From Tetrahymena thermophila SB210 (Eukaryota; Ciliophora; Oligohymenophorea; Hymenostomatida; Tetrahymenidae), in contig NW_002476407.1 in NCBI RefSeq assembly GCF_000189635.1, positions 806,001 through 870,000 of the forward strand: 64,000 bases of DNA. The letters run 5' to 3'. The notes beneath the pieces were generated by a model, which was given only the letters and a program-made list of their open reading frames with translations, was not told where the DNA came from and did not search any database. Shown here in pieces: positions 12,475-25,170 of the stretch. The position numbers and the translations under genes were made by a program. Every line of letters begins with the position of its first letter. The first letter of the stretch is position 1.

Positions 12475-13782
12475 ATGAATATCGCAAAAGCCACCAGTCA
12501 CATTTAGACTTCTCAAAAAAGCAAAGTCCAACCTCAAAAGAAAAAAGAAAAGAAAGAAATATCTACTTTACAAATCCTTATTATAATTTTAATATGTTTG
12601 GTATATGTTTTTATTCAAAACTAAGAATCTATCTTGAAACAATTAGCTTAACAAAGAGCTGATTTATTCTCAGAAGAGTAAATGGCATCACAATATTCTT
12701 AATCCTAGTAAAATGGCTAAAATAGTTTTGAAATTTATTATAAACAAGATCAGCTAATTAGTAAAAATGAAGGAGAGTAATAAATTTAAAAATAAGAGAA
12801 TGAAAGAAGCAAATACGAAGGTATCAAACCTTTATTCAAATAGCTTTTAGAAAACAAAATTGAATAACTCATACTCAAAAAATAATCTTAATAAATTAAA
12901 AATGAAATTCCTAAAACTAGCTGGACAAAAATTAATATTGAAGATATTTCTTTAGGAAGTATATAAAATATTATTAGTAAGCAAAAAGAATAATAAGTGC
13001 TCAAAGGATCTCAATTTTTTGGAGGACAGATGTCCTTTATTGTTAGTTTGAAAGCTTCAGCCAACTTTATTCAAAATTCTTTATTCCTAGAACACACCAT
13101 GATTGAGCAAATGGGAAAAGGAAAGCAGCTATCAAAGATTATTGATAACTCATTCTAATATATATTGAAAAATACAATAGGGTTTGAAGGTATTTCTAAA
13201 TTCGTCAACTCTTAAAGAACTATTAATAAATAAATTCATGGCATCGCTGCTCTTAAAAGTGCTTCTAAAACAATAAGAACCTAATTCACAGTTGATATAA
13301 TATACACATTAGTTGAAACAACAATCGATATAACTAAATTAATCAGAGGAGATATTAAACCAAGAGATTTGGCAAAGAATATATTTTTTAACTTATTTTC
13401 TTCCACAGGAAGCACTATTGGTTTCACCTATGGAACAATTAAGTTTGGCAATTCACTTGGAGGAGTTATGGGTTCTATAGCAGGAGCATTTACATCAAAC
13501 TTTATAGCACAAGTTGTATATAAGGAGTTTCTATCTGACGAGCTAATTATTAATGAAGAGTAGATAATTTAAATTGTAAAAGAAATAATTTTTAATAAAA
13601 GTTAGAATTCTGATTTAAATATGAATGAAATGGAATTACTCCTCTAAAAGGTAGGAAATGCTCCCTAATTATAAATTGATAACTCATTCAATGAAACATC
13701 ATTTAAATCAAAGCTTGAAGAATTGGTGTTACTTTTTATATAATAAATCAAAGAAAATAGAAACAAAGTAATTTAGCAATGA
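12475..13782 (+). CDS. membrane-anchored glycine-zipper protein, unknown function
   Basis: Single exon, 435 aa, ATG at 12475 and TGA at 13780-13782. After a basic N-terminus (KKKEKKE) one clear membrane helix, LQILIIILICLVYVFIQ, spans about residues 39-55, followed by a long Q/S/K-rich helical region. Around residues 300-350 a small-residue-rich hydrophobic segment carries GSTIGFTYGTIKFG and SLGGVMGSIAGAFTSN. This is the GxxxG-type spacing of glycine zippers that pack helices in membranes. A charged C-terminal helix ends the protein. I do not recognise a family; glycine zippers occur in many unrelated membrane proteins. The arrangement suggests a membrane or secretory-pathway protein that oligomerises or inserts a helical hairpin, which is inference. 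Confidence 0.82.
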
Positions 13783-15122
13783 AGAAAATTATGAAATCCT
13801 ATGCAAAAAAATGTAATTAAATTTCAAGTAACAGCAAACAAAACAACACAATTAATTAATTCATTAATTACTTAAAATACTATATCCTAAACAAAATATT
13901 ATTACAATTACTAAATATATATAATAAATTTAATGTCATCTTTGGCAAATAAATAAAACTTAGTGATTAAATTTCCATTAAAAATTTTTTTTTATGTTTT
14001 ACTTTGTTTTCAGCAATTTAAGTAAGCAAAATTCTTAATTATCTGCTGAAAAACACCCCCTAATTTAATCACAAAATATGGTTTTATAATATTTGCCAAG
14101 GTATGTTTGCTTATCTGTTGCAAATTAATGTTATCAAAATTCATTTATTAAAATTATAAATTAATTTAAAAAATTTATTTTGACAAAGATTTTTATGAAA
14201 AATTCAATGATTTATTTTGTTCAGATTATTAACTACTTTAATTTTGAAATAAAATATTTTGTATATTAAACAGTGCGATGAAAATTGAATTAATAACTTT
14301 TAATAAATGAAATCAAATATCATAAAATATTTCTAATTTGAATATTCTAAATTTTTAATTAATTTAAAAAAAAAATATTTTGAAATATATTCTATGAGAT
14401 TTATGAATAATCTGATAAATAATTTATTTTCTAAATAATAACATATTTTAAATAAATTAAATAATTAAATTTTATAAATATTAAAATAACCTACTCATTA
14501 ATATAATTTTATTAAATAGTTTAATTATTTCTATAAATAAAAAATGAGGTAAGTTAAATATTGTTACTTAATTTAAATTGATAAATAACTATTTGCTTTA
14601 AAATTAAAATATTATTTTTTTCTATTAAAAAACATACAAATTTAATGATTTTATTAATTAACTTAAAACTTTTTAACATTAATTTTGGTTTTTATTAATT
14701 AGTTAATACAATCAAGATAGTTAATATCATATTTTTACTCTTTTATGATATTGATTTGTTAAGAGGTTTCATGTTGAGAATTATGTCAATATTTATATTT
14801 AAAAAATAATTCAATCGAAAATTAGCTAGCAATTTATTTGCTTGCAAATATTTAAATAATGAAAGAATAAAAATAATAATTTATATTTTCATAATTTATA
14901 AGTATTAAATTTATCACATTTTATTATCTCAAAAGATCTAATTAATTTAAACAAATTTTATAAGTTAAAAGTTTAGAAAAATATTAATAAAATATTTAAT
15001 TTAAAAATAATTAAATGCAAAAAATTATGATTTTTATATTTAATTAAAAAATATATATATAAATATATGTAATACAAATTATTTATTAACTTGGAGATTG
15101 GCTAAATTTTAATTAATTAGGT
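13783..15122. other. convergent intergenic spacer
   Basis: About 1.3 kb of strongly AT-rich sequence between two converging genes, with many runs of A, T and TTAAT. No coding pattern or conserved RNA was seen on either strand. Confidence 0.6.
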
Positions 15123-15986
15123 TCAACTGCATAATTTACCTGCAGCTGAAAGATCCCAATTAAAGAGATTCATATGATCAGCTGGATTGAAAGCAGTGTA
15201 AATTGATTATGCACCACATTTAGTATCTTCTGCTTATGGACAGAGTTTAGGTTGGCTGTTAAAATCAAGGTAGAAGACTTCGAAGTGAGTATGATAATAG
15301 TACAATGGCCACCAACTAGTAGGATTTTAAACAACAGGATCGTAACCGTGAGTAATTCTTCCATAATATACTGAAAAATTAGAAGCTCTAAGCCAATTAG
15401 CAAATGCTTAATTACCTACTCTAGGTGATTCGAAATGATAAACAGCATCAAGTTATTTATTTCCATTCCAAGAATAAATATCAGGTAAGGAAAGAGTTGC
15501 AAGAGCAGCACCAAGTGAATGTCCTGTTAAATATACTTTAGCTGAAGGATATTTTGCCTTAAGAACCTTGAAATTAGACTTGAGTTAGTTAACAATACTT
15601 TGATAATTTGTGAAAAAACCTGTATGAACTTAGCATGTGCCTGTACATAATTAGTTAGGATAATTATACCAAGCAGCAGAGAGATCAGCTCCCCAGTTAT
15701 TTAAATCAACAGTACCTCTAAATGAAATAACGATGGCATCGTTATCAGGAGAAAAGCCTAAAATAGCTCTAGTACTAGTTGTGTCGTTTTTCACTTCTAT
15801 GAAATTTTGAAGGCCTTAAGGATTTTAATTGCAAGGTGCACCACAATTATTCAATGGGATACTTGTATTGTTGCAATAAGCTTGAACAGCAAATCCAGCT
15901 AAATTTTTAGAAATTCCTTCATTATAATTAAATTAGCAATTAACAACAAAGCACAAAACAGCTAAAGCAAACACCAATTTTTTCAT
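15123..15986 (-). CDS. secreted lipase, class 3 family
   Basis: Single exon, 287 aa, ATG at 15986 and TGA at 15123-15125. The N-terminus MKKLVFALAVLCFVVNC is a typical signal peptide, so the enzyme should be secreted or sent to phagosomes or lysosomes. The alpha/beta-hydrolase nucleophile elbow is GHSLGAALATLSL at about residue 155. The oxyanion-side strand IVISFRGTVDLNNW is intact, the acid is probably in HGYDPVV, and the His probably lies in DHMNLFNWD near the C-terminus. Eight or more Cys in the mature part suggest disulphides. It would hydrolyse triacylglycerols or related esters. Length and motif order fit the family, which is expanded in free-living ciliates. Confidence 0.93.
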
Positions 15987-17941
15987 TTTTTATTTTAGAT
16001 ATGTTTTTTTATAATTGAATTAAAATTATTAATTTTTCAATCAATCAAAGTGTTGTATTTATAAGTTATGGAAATTAATAATTTGAGAAAAAAATTATAT
16101 TTAACTTAACTTATAAGATAAATAAATAATATTTTTTAACCTATTCAAGCATAATTACTGGTGAAATATTTAATATCTAGTTTTTCCTTATTACGAATTT
16201 TATTTTTGTGATAAAAAGATAATTACTGTAAAAATTTAGATAAAATATAAATTAAGATCATACAAATAAATAGAAACAAAAAACTGAAAATATATTTTGA
16301 TTTATTGCATAGAAATACATACTGATAATTTTTAAAATTATTTATTAAAATAATATTAAATTAATAAAGAAATTTATTTTATTTACCTTAATAATAAAAT
16401 TAAGAAATATTTTAGCTATATTTAGATAGCTAAAAATATTTCAATCCTCAAACAATAATCTATAAATTTAAAAAAAAAAATCAATCATTATAGAAGGAAA
16501 AAAACACTTCAGTATTTCCTAAAAGTGTGTTATTAAAAGTTAAAAAATAAAATCAAAAAACATTTGAATTTTTACTGCATGCTTTTTCTAAATTACTTTA
16601 TCAAATGTTACTGTCAAAGTTCATACTTCATAGCTAAATAATTACCTTAAAATATAAAATTAAAGTATCTTGGCGTTATCGTTAAAGTATACACTTTTAA
16701 TAATTTTAATACATCAAATTACATTTTCTTTTCTTTGCTTTTTTATATTCATTAAATTTCAAAATATAAAAACATTAAAGATAGCTTTTCTTATTTTCAT
16801 TTTATAAAATATTTTACTTCTTTTAACTGTTTTTTTTGTTGTAATTAGTGGGGTTTATTATTAAAGTATTAAATAGAATTTGACATATCTTATTTTTAGC
16901 ATACAAACAACAAAACAAAAATTACCAAATTATTAATTATAAAAATAATAGATATTTAAATATACCATCTGATATGATTTTAAATGCAAACAAATATTTA
17001 AAGATAGATGAATAAATTATTATTCTTTTATTGAGAAGCCTTTTTTAAATTAATAAGGTTAGATTGTAAATTTCAAAAAATATTTTTAAATATTTTATAT
17101 TTGATTTTTTAAATTAAATTAAGAGGAGAAATAAGAAAAATCTAATATGAATAAAAAAGGTAAATCTTAAAAAGTAAAAAATATTTTATATATTTTAGGT
17201 TTTATTTAAAATATCACGAAAAATCAAGAATTATTGATATTAAAACACAATCTTTGTTAAAATTAAATTCATTTAATTTACTCAGAATAAATTAACTTTA
17301 ATCACTTGAAAATTTAGGTAGGAATTTATCAATTATATTAAAAATTGATATTAAATCTGAAATTCATAAAACAAGCTCTAAATTGAATCTAAATTAGCAG
17401 TAAAAAGAAGACCATAGTTTTTCTTCTTTTCTTCTTTAATTTTCCATAATTTAAGACAGATGAGGTATTAATATTTTGTATAGAGTCTAATTAACTATTT
17501 CTTTTCTGTAAAATCATATTTATCTAACATCTTGGTCTTTTAAAGAAAATATATTTTATTTAATTAATTCTTTTTATTCAACAAATTCTTCACTTTTATT
17601 TAATAAATATAAAATATTTAATTTTTTAAACTTTAGTAAATAAATAATCAAATTAGAACTAATAGCTTGTATTATTTCTTTTAATAAGTTAAAATTTCAA
17701 AATATTGTTTGACATATTTATTGATCGACTAACTGTCTGTCTGAATGGCATTTGATTAAAATACTGGAAAAATATATTTTTAATACACGTTTTTGTTTTA
17801 ACTCATACAAATAATTATTTATTTGCATTTCAATTTAAAAATTTAATAGAGTTCAAATAGATATAGATTTTACAATATTAAACAAACAGAAGTGTAGAAA
17901 TACATTATCATATTTAAAGGTATAATTGAAACTACTAAAAA
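15987..17941. other. divergent intergenic region (lipase / acetyl-CoA transporter)
   Basis: About 1.95 kb between two genes transcribed away from each other, so it holds both promoters. It is very AT-rich. A weak pyrimidine-rich stretch lies near 17400-17440. No gene was recognised. Confidence 0.55.
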
Positions 17942-19519
17942 ATGAGTAGGACTGATAATAAAAATATAGAATTGTAGTCTGCACTATAAAGCAAAGATTT
18001 ATATAAGGATGCTTCTGAAGATCAATAGCAGAATAATTAAGAATAAATTGACGATAATGAATTAGATAAGGAGTTATCAAATGCAGATACAAACATACTG
18101 AATGACATGGAGTAAAATGAAAACTTGACAGACTCGTAGTTATTTAAGAAAGATTTTACAAATATACTTTTGCTGATCGTTCTCTATATGTATTAAGGAT
18201 TTATCTTAGCTTTCTTCCTAGAGTATGTTAAGAATTATTTGATTTAGGAAAAATAAATCAAAGGAGAACAAATAGCGTTGATAAGAGGAATAGCTTGGCC
18301 TTTTTCAATTAAATTTTTATGGGCTCCTTTGATGGATACATACTATATAAAGGCATTCGGAAAGCGCAAAACTTACATAGTTCCTGCTTAGTTTATAATG
18401 TCTATATTACTGTTTTACTCTGCTTTTTACTTTGAAGGCTGGATGGAAAATACTGATGTCTTATAGATAAGTACAATAGGTGTAATATGTGTATTCTTAC
18501 TCACAGTTCAAGATATAGCAGTTGACAGTTGGAGTGTTACACTTCTCCATGAAAAGAATGTTGCTTATGCAAGCTTCAGTTAGAGTTTTGGACAGCGTAT
18601 TGGAAACATATTTGGTTATTAACTTTTTATCTACCTAAGTGATGAGCAGCTAATGGAGAGTTTATTTACTTATAAGGAAAAGGTCTTAACTCCTTTTTCT
18701 ATGTGTGTAGTTATGAGTGTTTCAATTTTGTTAGGGACCTTATTTATAATATTATTTCGTAAAGAAAGTAATGAAGAGCAAAACAGCTCTGCATATAGAT
18801 AGGTAGAAGGTAACTCATCACTAATTAATGGCAATCAGTAATAATCAGAAGGACAAGAATAAGAAGGCTTTGTTAATATGCTTAAAAACATTGTGAGATT
18901 CTTTAAAAATAAATAGATTTTACTCCTTATTTTCTTTTTGCTATCTACTTCTTTTGGTATCTTTTGTGTCGATATCACAGGAGAAATTATACTTTTAGAG
19001 AAGGGTTTTAACAGGTCTACATTAGCAACAATCGAATTGTGCTTAATACCTTTTACTTAAGTAATCAGCGCATATGCAGCAAGACTTTCATCAAAAAAAT
19101 TAGAATTTAAAATTTGGATTTACTGCTTTATTGTTAAATGCTTCTGGAATGTTGGTAACTACTTCTTGGTCAATTCATTTGAAAAAGAAAATATGTCATA
19201 TTTTATTATTCCAGTTGCAATAATGCAAGTAGGAGATTCCATACTCTTCACACTTCCTTTCATAGGAATATCTTCTTTCTTTTTGAGAATATGTGATTAA
19301 TCGATCGGAGGCACGTATATAACTTTCTTAAATTCTTTCTCAAATTTTGGAAGATTATGGCCTTCTATTTTAGTTACCACATTAAGCACTCGCCTTTCAT
19401 TTACAACTTTGTTTATTATAGGTAGTATTTATAACTTTGTTTTAGTACTATTCTGGAGAAAAAGGGTTTTAAATATGTAAGAAAGTGATAAAAAATAATG
19501 GTTAATTAAACAAAGGTGA
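17942..19519 (+). CDS. SLC33-type acetyl-CoA transporter (AT-1 family, MFS fold)
   Basis: Single exon, 525 aa, 10-12 predicted membrane helices. The N-terminus of about 60 residues is acidic and cytosolic. Family motifs are clear: WAPLMDTYYIKAFGKRKTY after the second helix, VQDIAVDSWSVTLL, and near the C-terminus GGTYITFLNSFSNFGRLWPS. These match the Acatn family, which carries acetyl-CoA from cytosol into the ER/Golgi lumen for protein and sialic-acid acetylation. A Q/S-rich cytosolic loop (about 275-310) separates the two halves, as expected. The start chosen is the ATG at 17942. The gene stands alone between two long spacers. Confidence 0.9.
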
Positions 19520-20061
19520 GAAGCTTATTTGGAATGATAATTATTTTTCATTTAAAAATAAATTAACCATTATAATATCTTTAAAGCAAGAAGATATCTA
19601 AAAAATATATTTTTAAAAGATCAAAATTGATATTAAATTTTATATTTTAATATGTTTATTTGTCAATAATTAGTTAATCAATTAATAAATTAAGATTTTT
19701 TTCTAAAAATTGTTTTAATTTATATTTTTTTATAAATACAAACATTAATTTTATTTAAGTATTTGATGGTAACTTTTAATATAAGTACCGCAAGAATAAT
19801 TATATTAGGGGATTCAAATTTAAAAGAATTTACAAATAAAATTTTATTAAGAACCAACAACAAATCTAAAAATATGAATCAAATTTATTCTAAGGAATAT
19901 TTATTTACCTACCTATATTTATTGGATAATTTTTAATCAAAATAAATTCATTTAAAAATGTTAAAATACTATATTAATTACAAATCACTTCTATATATAT
20001 TTAACAACAAACGATACTTAATAATATAGTTTAAATTTATAATAAAAATACTCTTATATGA
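19520..20061. other. convergent intergenic spacer
   Basis: About 540 bp, AT-rich, between the transporter 3' end and the converging B-box-like gene. Nothing else was seen. Confidence 0.55.
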
Positions 20062-22020
20062 TCAAATAATTTATAATTAAGATTAACCAGATAATATAAA
20101 ACCTAGTCGGTAAATTGTTTTTTCTTAGAATGAAAATTTCTAGTTATAACCTTTTTTTGTTGTTCTATTATAAAATTTTATTTCATTCTCCTTAAAAGTA
20201 ATTTCTATAGTTTAATTCGATTCAAATTAAAATTCTACAAATTCTTATTTTAAAGCACATAACCCTTTGTTCGATATTAAATTTTATTATTAGCAATCTT
20301 CTAGAAATGAAACTCTATTTTTTTGTTTTAAAAGGAGTTCTTGGTTGATTAAACCAATTGCTTAAAACATGCTAGTTTTTTAAAATTGAAATATGATTTT
20401 TATTTTTTAGTTAATCATATCTTTATTTATAATACAATCAATAGCTCCAATTTATATCTCTTCTTCTTTAATTTAAGATAGGATTTTATATTTTTCCCCT
20501 AGAACTAATTTCCCCAGGTAGTTTTGCTTGTAAGCTATGAGGGACATTTTTATTATATCTTATAAAATTTTTTGTTGAGTATTTAAAAAAATTTTTTTAC
20601 CATTGCTTTCTTTTTTCTCAATTATTTCTTCTCTTTATTAAATAATTGTTTGTTTAAATTATTATGTATTATTCTTATGTTAGTGGTTATTATTTTTGTT
20701 AATTTTGTCTTAATTGTTCTAGTTGATCTATAACATTTGATCTTATCTGAATTAATTAACTTAGTTAGGCATTTATTAATTAGTATTATTTTTATTCTTT
20801 GATATAACTTTTGCAAATTAACATTAAACTGGTTCTTAATGATTCATAGATTTATTTCTGTAAGTATAGTTGTTATTTTTTTATAATTCACCATTATTTG
20901 CAGTTTACAAGGGCCTTCTAAAAACCATTTCTTAAAGTAAGTATGTATTTTATTCGTTATTTATATTTTCTGTTTAGATATATCGTTTAAATTATATTGG
21001 TTAAGGTTAATGATTATTGTTTTCTTTTTGATTATCAAATTAACACAAAAAATTTAGTTTATTTTCTACTTAAAAGTTATTATCATTATAATAAATATTT
21101 TAATTTTTATTAATTATATTATTATAGTTCTGATTTAGATTATCATTAACAGAAATGTAATTTAGTAACTGCTATTAAACATTGTTATTCTTATCTATAA
21201 TATTTTAGTTTACTGTTTATTTTGTATTGTTATCAATTATATTTATGATATTTAAATTCTCACTGTTATCTTATTTCGATTCTTCTTGCTACACAATAAT
21301 TTAATTATTTTGATTTTTTTATTAAATATTGTTTTGAGAAATATTATCGACTTAGAGATCTGTTTTTAATCTATCAGCTAAATTCTTTACTCCATTAACA
21401 ATTTATTATAACTCCTTTTTTAAAAGATTTATATCCTTTTTCTATGAAATTTTATTTAGTATTTCCAGTTTTTGCTTAAGAATTTATTAGTTAGAGTATT
21501 GTTAAGAATGAAGTTGGAAGAAAAAGTTAAAAAGGTTAAAGTTTTACTAATCGTTTGTATTTTAAATTATATTTTTAAGTTTTTCTCTTTGTGATATTTA
21601 AAAGTAAAAATCATAAAATTCACTTGGTTCAAATAGATCTTATTTTGATAAATAAATCTTTTTTATTTCTTACATCGCTTCAATTAAGTCATTTGTGTAG
21701 CTATGAATAAGATCTTCTATTGATTTATAATATTCTTATCTAGCAGATTGATCAGACTTTAGTTGTTTGACTTTTTCAGCAAATTATTTTAAAGAGTCAG
21801 GTTCTGAAAGGTATGGCAAACCTTTAATGATATAATCTTTTTTTTCTTCCATTATTACGCTTAATGCAAATTTAGTAAAAGTTTAATACTCATCTGATAT
21901 AGCACATATATCGCAAGTAAAAACTGTTATAAAGCTAAATGGAGGAGAGACAAATAAATGAGTTGCTTACTTGTCGGTATGATTTGAGCATTTTATTTGC
22001 GCTTACTATATTTAATCCAT
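20062..22020 (-). CDS. B-box-like, Asn/Gln-rich protein with SPRY-like C-terminus
   Basis: ATG at 22020 (MDQIQQAQIKCSNHTD), TGA at 20062-20064, 652 aa as one open frame. Residues about 11-45 contain CSNH and later CDIC. Removing a possible 36-nt intron at 21935-21970 (GTAAGC...TTTAG) keeps the frame and gives CSNHTDNFITVFTCDIC, close to B-box spacing. A helical region follows (about 60-230), then about 220 residues rich in Asn and Gln. The last 160 residues look folded: LIAYKQNYLGKLVLG, GLINQELLLKQ, IEITFKENEIKFYN and LGFILSG resemble a SPRY-type sandwich. This suggests a TRIM-like scaffold without a visible RING. No enzymatic motif was found, and the function is unknown. Confidence 0.75.
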
Positions 22021-23106
22021 TATTTGAAGCTATTTTTTTTTCTTTTTCAGATTTAATTTTTCTGTTAAAAAATATCAAACTCGTTTGCTATTAAGAAGAA
22101 TTTGAATTCCATATAATTTAAATATATTTTAACGATAAATTGTTATTTAAAAAAAGAGAATTAATTATAAATTATTTATTTCAAATAACCATTTAAATTT
22201 TCATTATTTTCAAATAAAAGAAATAGATATTTAAATCAAAAATACCTTTATTTTCTTTAATTAATCTGTTTAAATTAATAATTATTTAAATTGACTACCT
22301 AATTTTCTTTAAGGTCCAATCTAAATTATAAATGTAAAACTAAATATAAATAAAAAACCAAAAAAGTATATAAGATAGTATTTTAATAATTATTTTGAGG
22401 TTATTTAGTTAAATAAATTTATAAAATAGTAAAATGAAAATTAAAAAATTGAAGTTTCTTTTACAAACCAAATCTTTAATTATTTAATTATTTACATTAA
22501 AATTCATGCTAATAAATGAATAAAATTTAATAACTTCACCATAAAAGATATTATTCAAGAATATATTTTTGAAAATTTAATTATTTAATTTAATAAAATT
22601 TAATACAATTTAATTTGTATTTTAAAATAAATTTTTTAATGAAATATCAAAATTTTTGATTGAAATAATAAAAGAGATATTTTGTTTACTAAATCTGAAG
22701 TTAATTAATTAATTACTTTATTCAAATATTTTAGTCCAATCAATTATTATAATTTAAAATGTTTAATCATATTATTATTATATCAATGCAATTTTTAATT
22801 AATTTATATTTTATTTCATAAGTTTTAAAAGACAGAAAATTAATTAACTGTTTATGCATGTATGATCAAATTATTTAGGCACACATGTTTTAAAATTATA
22901 GAATAATAATTAAAAATCAAAAAGTGGATATAAAACCTTAAACATAAAACAAATAAATTATTTTAATTCTAAATTAATAAAATATTGTTTATTATAAAAT
23001 CATTTATTCATATTAAAAATCTTATTTATATTTTTTATCATAATACCTTAAACACACACATATATATATATTATTATTTATTAATTAATTAAAACAAATT
23101 AATTTT
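22021..23106. other. intergenic
   Basis: About 1.1 kb of AT-rich DNA upstream of the B-box-like gene and downstream of the aldolase gene (both minus strand). It includes an AC/TA microsatellite at 23052-23071. No gene was seen. Confidence 0.55.
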
Positions 23107-24093
23107 TCAGTAGGCTTCAGTATTTTATTTTTTTTCTACGGATTCAAATTAGTCTAAATTTTATTTGTGATCATGATTCTTTATAGCTTCAATTAAATTA
23201 TTAGCCAATCCAGAAGCTCCAATTCTAAAAACAGTGTTATCAGATTTGCCAAGTAAATTCTTGGTTAAGGTGAAGAACTTCATTGCTGTTTAAGCATCAG
23301 AAATACCACCAGCAGCTTTGATACCTCTGTGGTTAGTTTGAGTATGAGCATTATAGTCTCTTAAAGCAAGACACATAGCTGTATAGTGCTCTAAAGTAGC
23401 TCCGTGCTTTCCTTTACCAGTAGATGTTTTGATAAAATCAGCTCCATTTTGAAGAGCTTCATAAGAAAGTTGGTAAATAGAGGAAAGAGAAAGCAATTCG
23501 CATGTTTCTAAAATAACCTTTAAGTGAGCTTTTTCTCCACAAATAGCCTTTTATGTTTTTATTTCATCAATGACCTTCTCTTAAAATCCATCATTCCAGT
23601 AACCTCTTGATACTACCATATCTATTTCTTAAGCACCTTGTTCAACAGCAATCTTAGTTTCTAAGTCTTTAACTTCTTAAAATGTTTAACCTGTAGGGAA
23701 GCAAGTAGAAACGACTGCAGTTTTGATTCCAGTTTCTATTTTTAAAAAAATAGATAATGTAAGCCAAATTCATTAAATATATACTAATTATAATGATTTA
23801 TAAATACCTTTTAATTTAGTGCTCACTAATCTGGAGAAATTGGGATAAACGCAAATTGCAGCTGGCTTAATATCATGATGAGCGTCGAGGACTTTGAAAA
23901 CTACTTTGTCAATCCAATTATCAAGAGAAGTTGGTCCATCAGTAGAGTTCAAAGAAGTTAAATCAATGCATGAGTAAATCTTTTTTAATGTTGCAACATC
24001 TGCTTAAGGTAAATTTTAGACCTTTTCAATTTCTTCTGAGATGAGCTTTTTAAGTTCTTCTTCAGTTGGGTATTTAACTGCTTGCTCAGCCAT
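23107..24093 (-). CDS. DERA: deoxyribose-phosphate aldolase
   Basis: Two exons, 304 aa, ATG at 24093, TGA at 23107-23109, one intron at 23736-23807 (72 nt). The enzyme cleaves 2-deoxyribose-5-phosphate to glyceraldehyde-3-phosphate and acetaldehyde in deoxynucleoside breakdown. It is a TIM barrel with Schiff-base chemistry. Visible signatures are CIDLTSLNSTDGP, FPTG, EIDMVVSRGYWNDG with the catalytic Asp, the Schiff-base Lys in GADFIKTSTGKGKHGAT, and the second Lys in GIKAAGGISDA. The phosphate-binding GASG follows. Length is close to the eukaryotic enzyme (about 318 aa in human), longer than most bacterial DeoC. A short acidic and Q-rich tail follows the barrel. All catalytic positions are present, so it should be active in the cytosol. 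Confidence 0.96.
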
Positions 24094-25170
24094 TTTACTT
24101 GCTATGTATATTTTGACAAAATTAATAAAATTTTTATTTATAAAGATATTTATTTCGATTTATCAACTTATTAGTGATTAGTAATATTATTTAAATAAGA
24201 TTTGTCGTTCAATTTTAATTAAATGCGCACTTAGCACTTTCTAGATTAAGATTTAGACTAATAAAAAGTAAAAATCAATTCGTAGAACTATTACATAGAA
24301 TAAAAAAATAATCCAAAATTAATAAAAGTCAAAACAAAAGCAAAGAAAAATAGATAAAAAGATTGATTACACTTTTACACTTTAATTATTTTTCATAGCC
24401 TTTAATTATTAATTTTCTATTTTTTCTTGGATCTAGCTAGATCTGTCAAAAAATGAATATTAACTACCTTTCATACATAGTTTTCACTTAAATAGGATGA
24501 AGAATAACAAAATATAAAAACTTGCATAAAGATAGTAATAAAAATTTATGAGTACAATTGTAGATAAACTTTGTATAAAGTACTTAGTAATAACACATAT
24601 GAATATCTAAGCTTTAGCTGAGGATATCTTGATAAAAATATTTATAGCATTTTGGTAAAAAAAATGAAATCATGAATAAAAATGTGAGTGATGTCTTATT
24701 AACATAGCAGATGAAAGCTTGAAAAAAAAAGAGAGTAAATTAAATAGTTAATTAGTATGTGTAATAAAGTTAATATAGAATAATGTTATTTTGCTTAGTT
24801 ATAAATCAGTGAGTGATATTTATTGAAGAATTTACATATTTGAAAAATCTTTTTTATTAATTTTAATAAAATGCTTGGCTGAGTTTCGAATAATTTCAGG
24901 TTAATAAATTACAATAAAAAGAAAAACAAGAATTAATTAGAATAATATGACTAATATAATTACATATTGAATGAATGATTAATGAATTATTTATTTATTA
25001 GGCAAATGAATAATTTATATTTAATTACTTACTTACTGATTTTAAAGCTAATTAATTAATCAATAACTAAATAATTTATATTAATTAATTAATAAATTTA
25101 TTATATTTATTTGCCATTTTGTATTTAATATATGTTTGTCTGTTTGTTTAAGCAAGCTGATTTATTACTT
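24094..25170. other. intergenic, upstream of the aldolase gene
   Basis: About 1.1 kb of AT-rich DNA holding the aldolase promoter and the 3' flank of the sugar transporter gene. A short palindrome, ATCTAGCTAGAT, lies near 24430. No gene was recognised. Confidence 0.55.

Noticed and set aside
24425..24440. Palindrome ATCTAGCTAGAT as a regulatory or integration site
   Set aside because: A single short palindrome in AT-rich DNA with no second copy or flanking structure.
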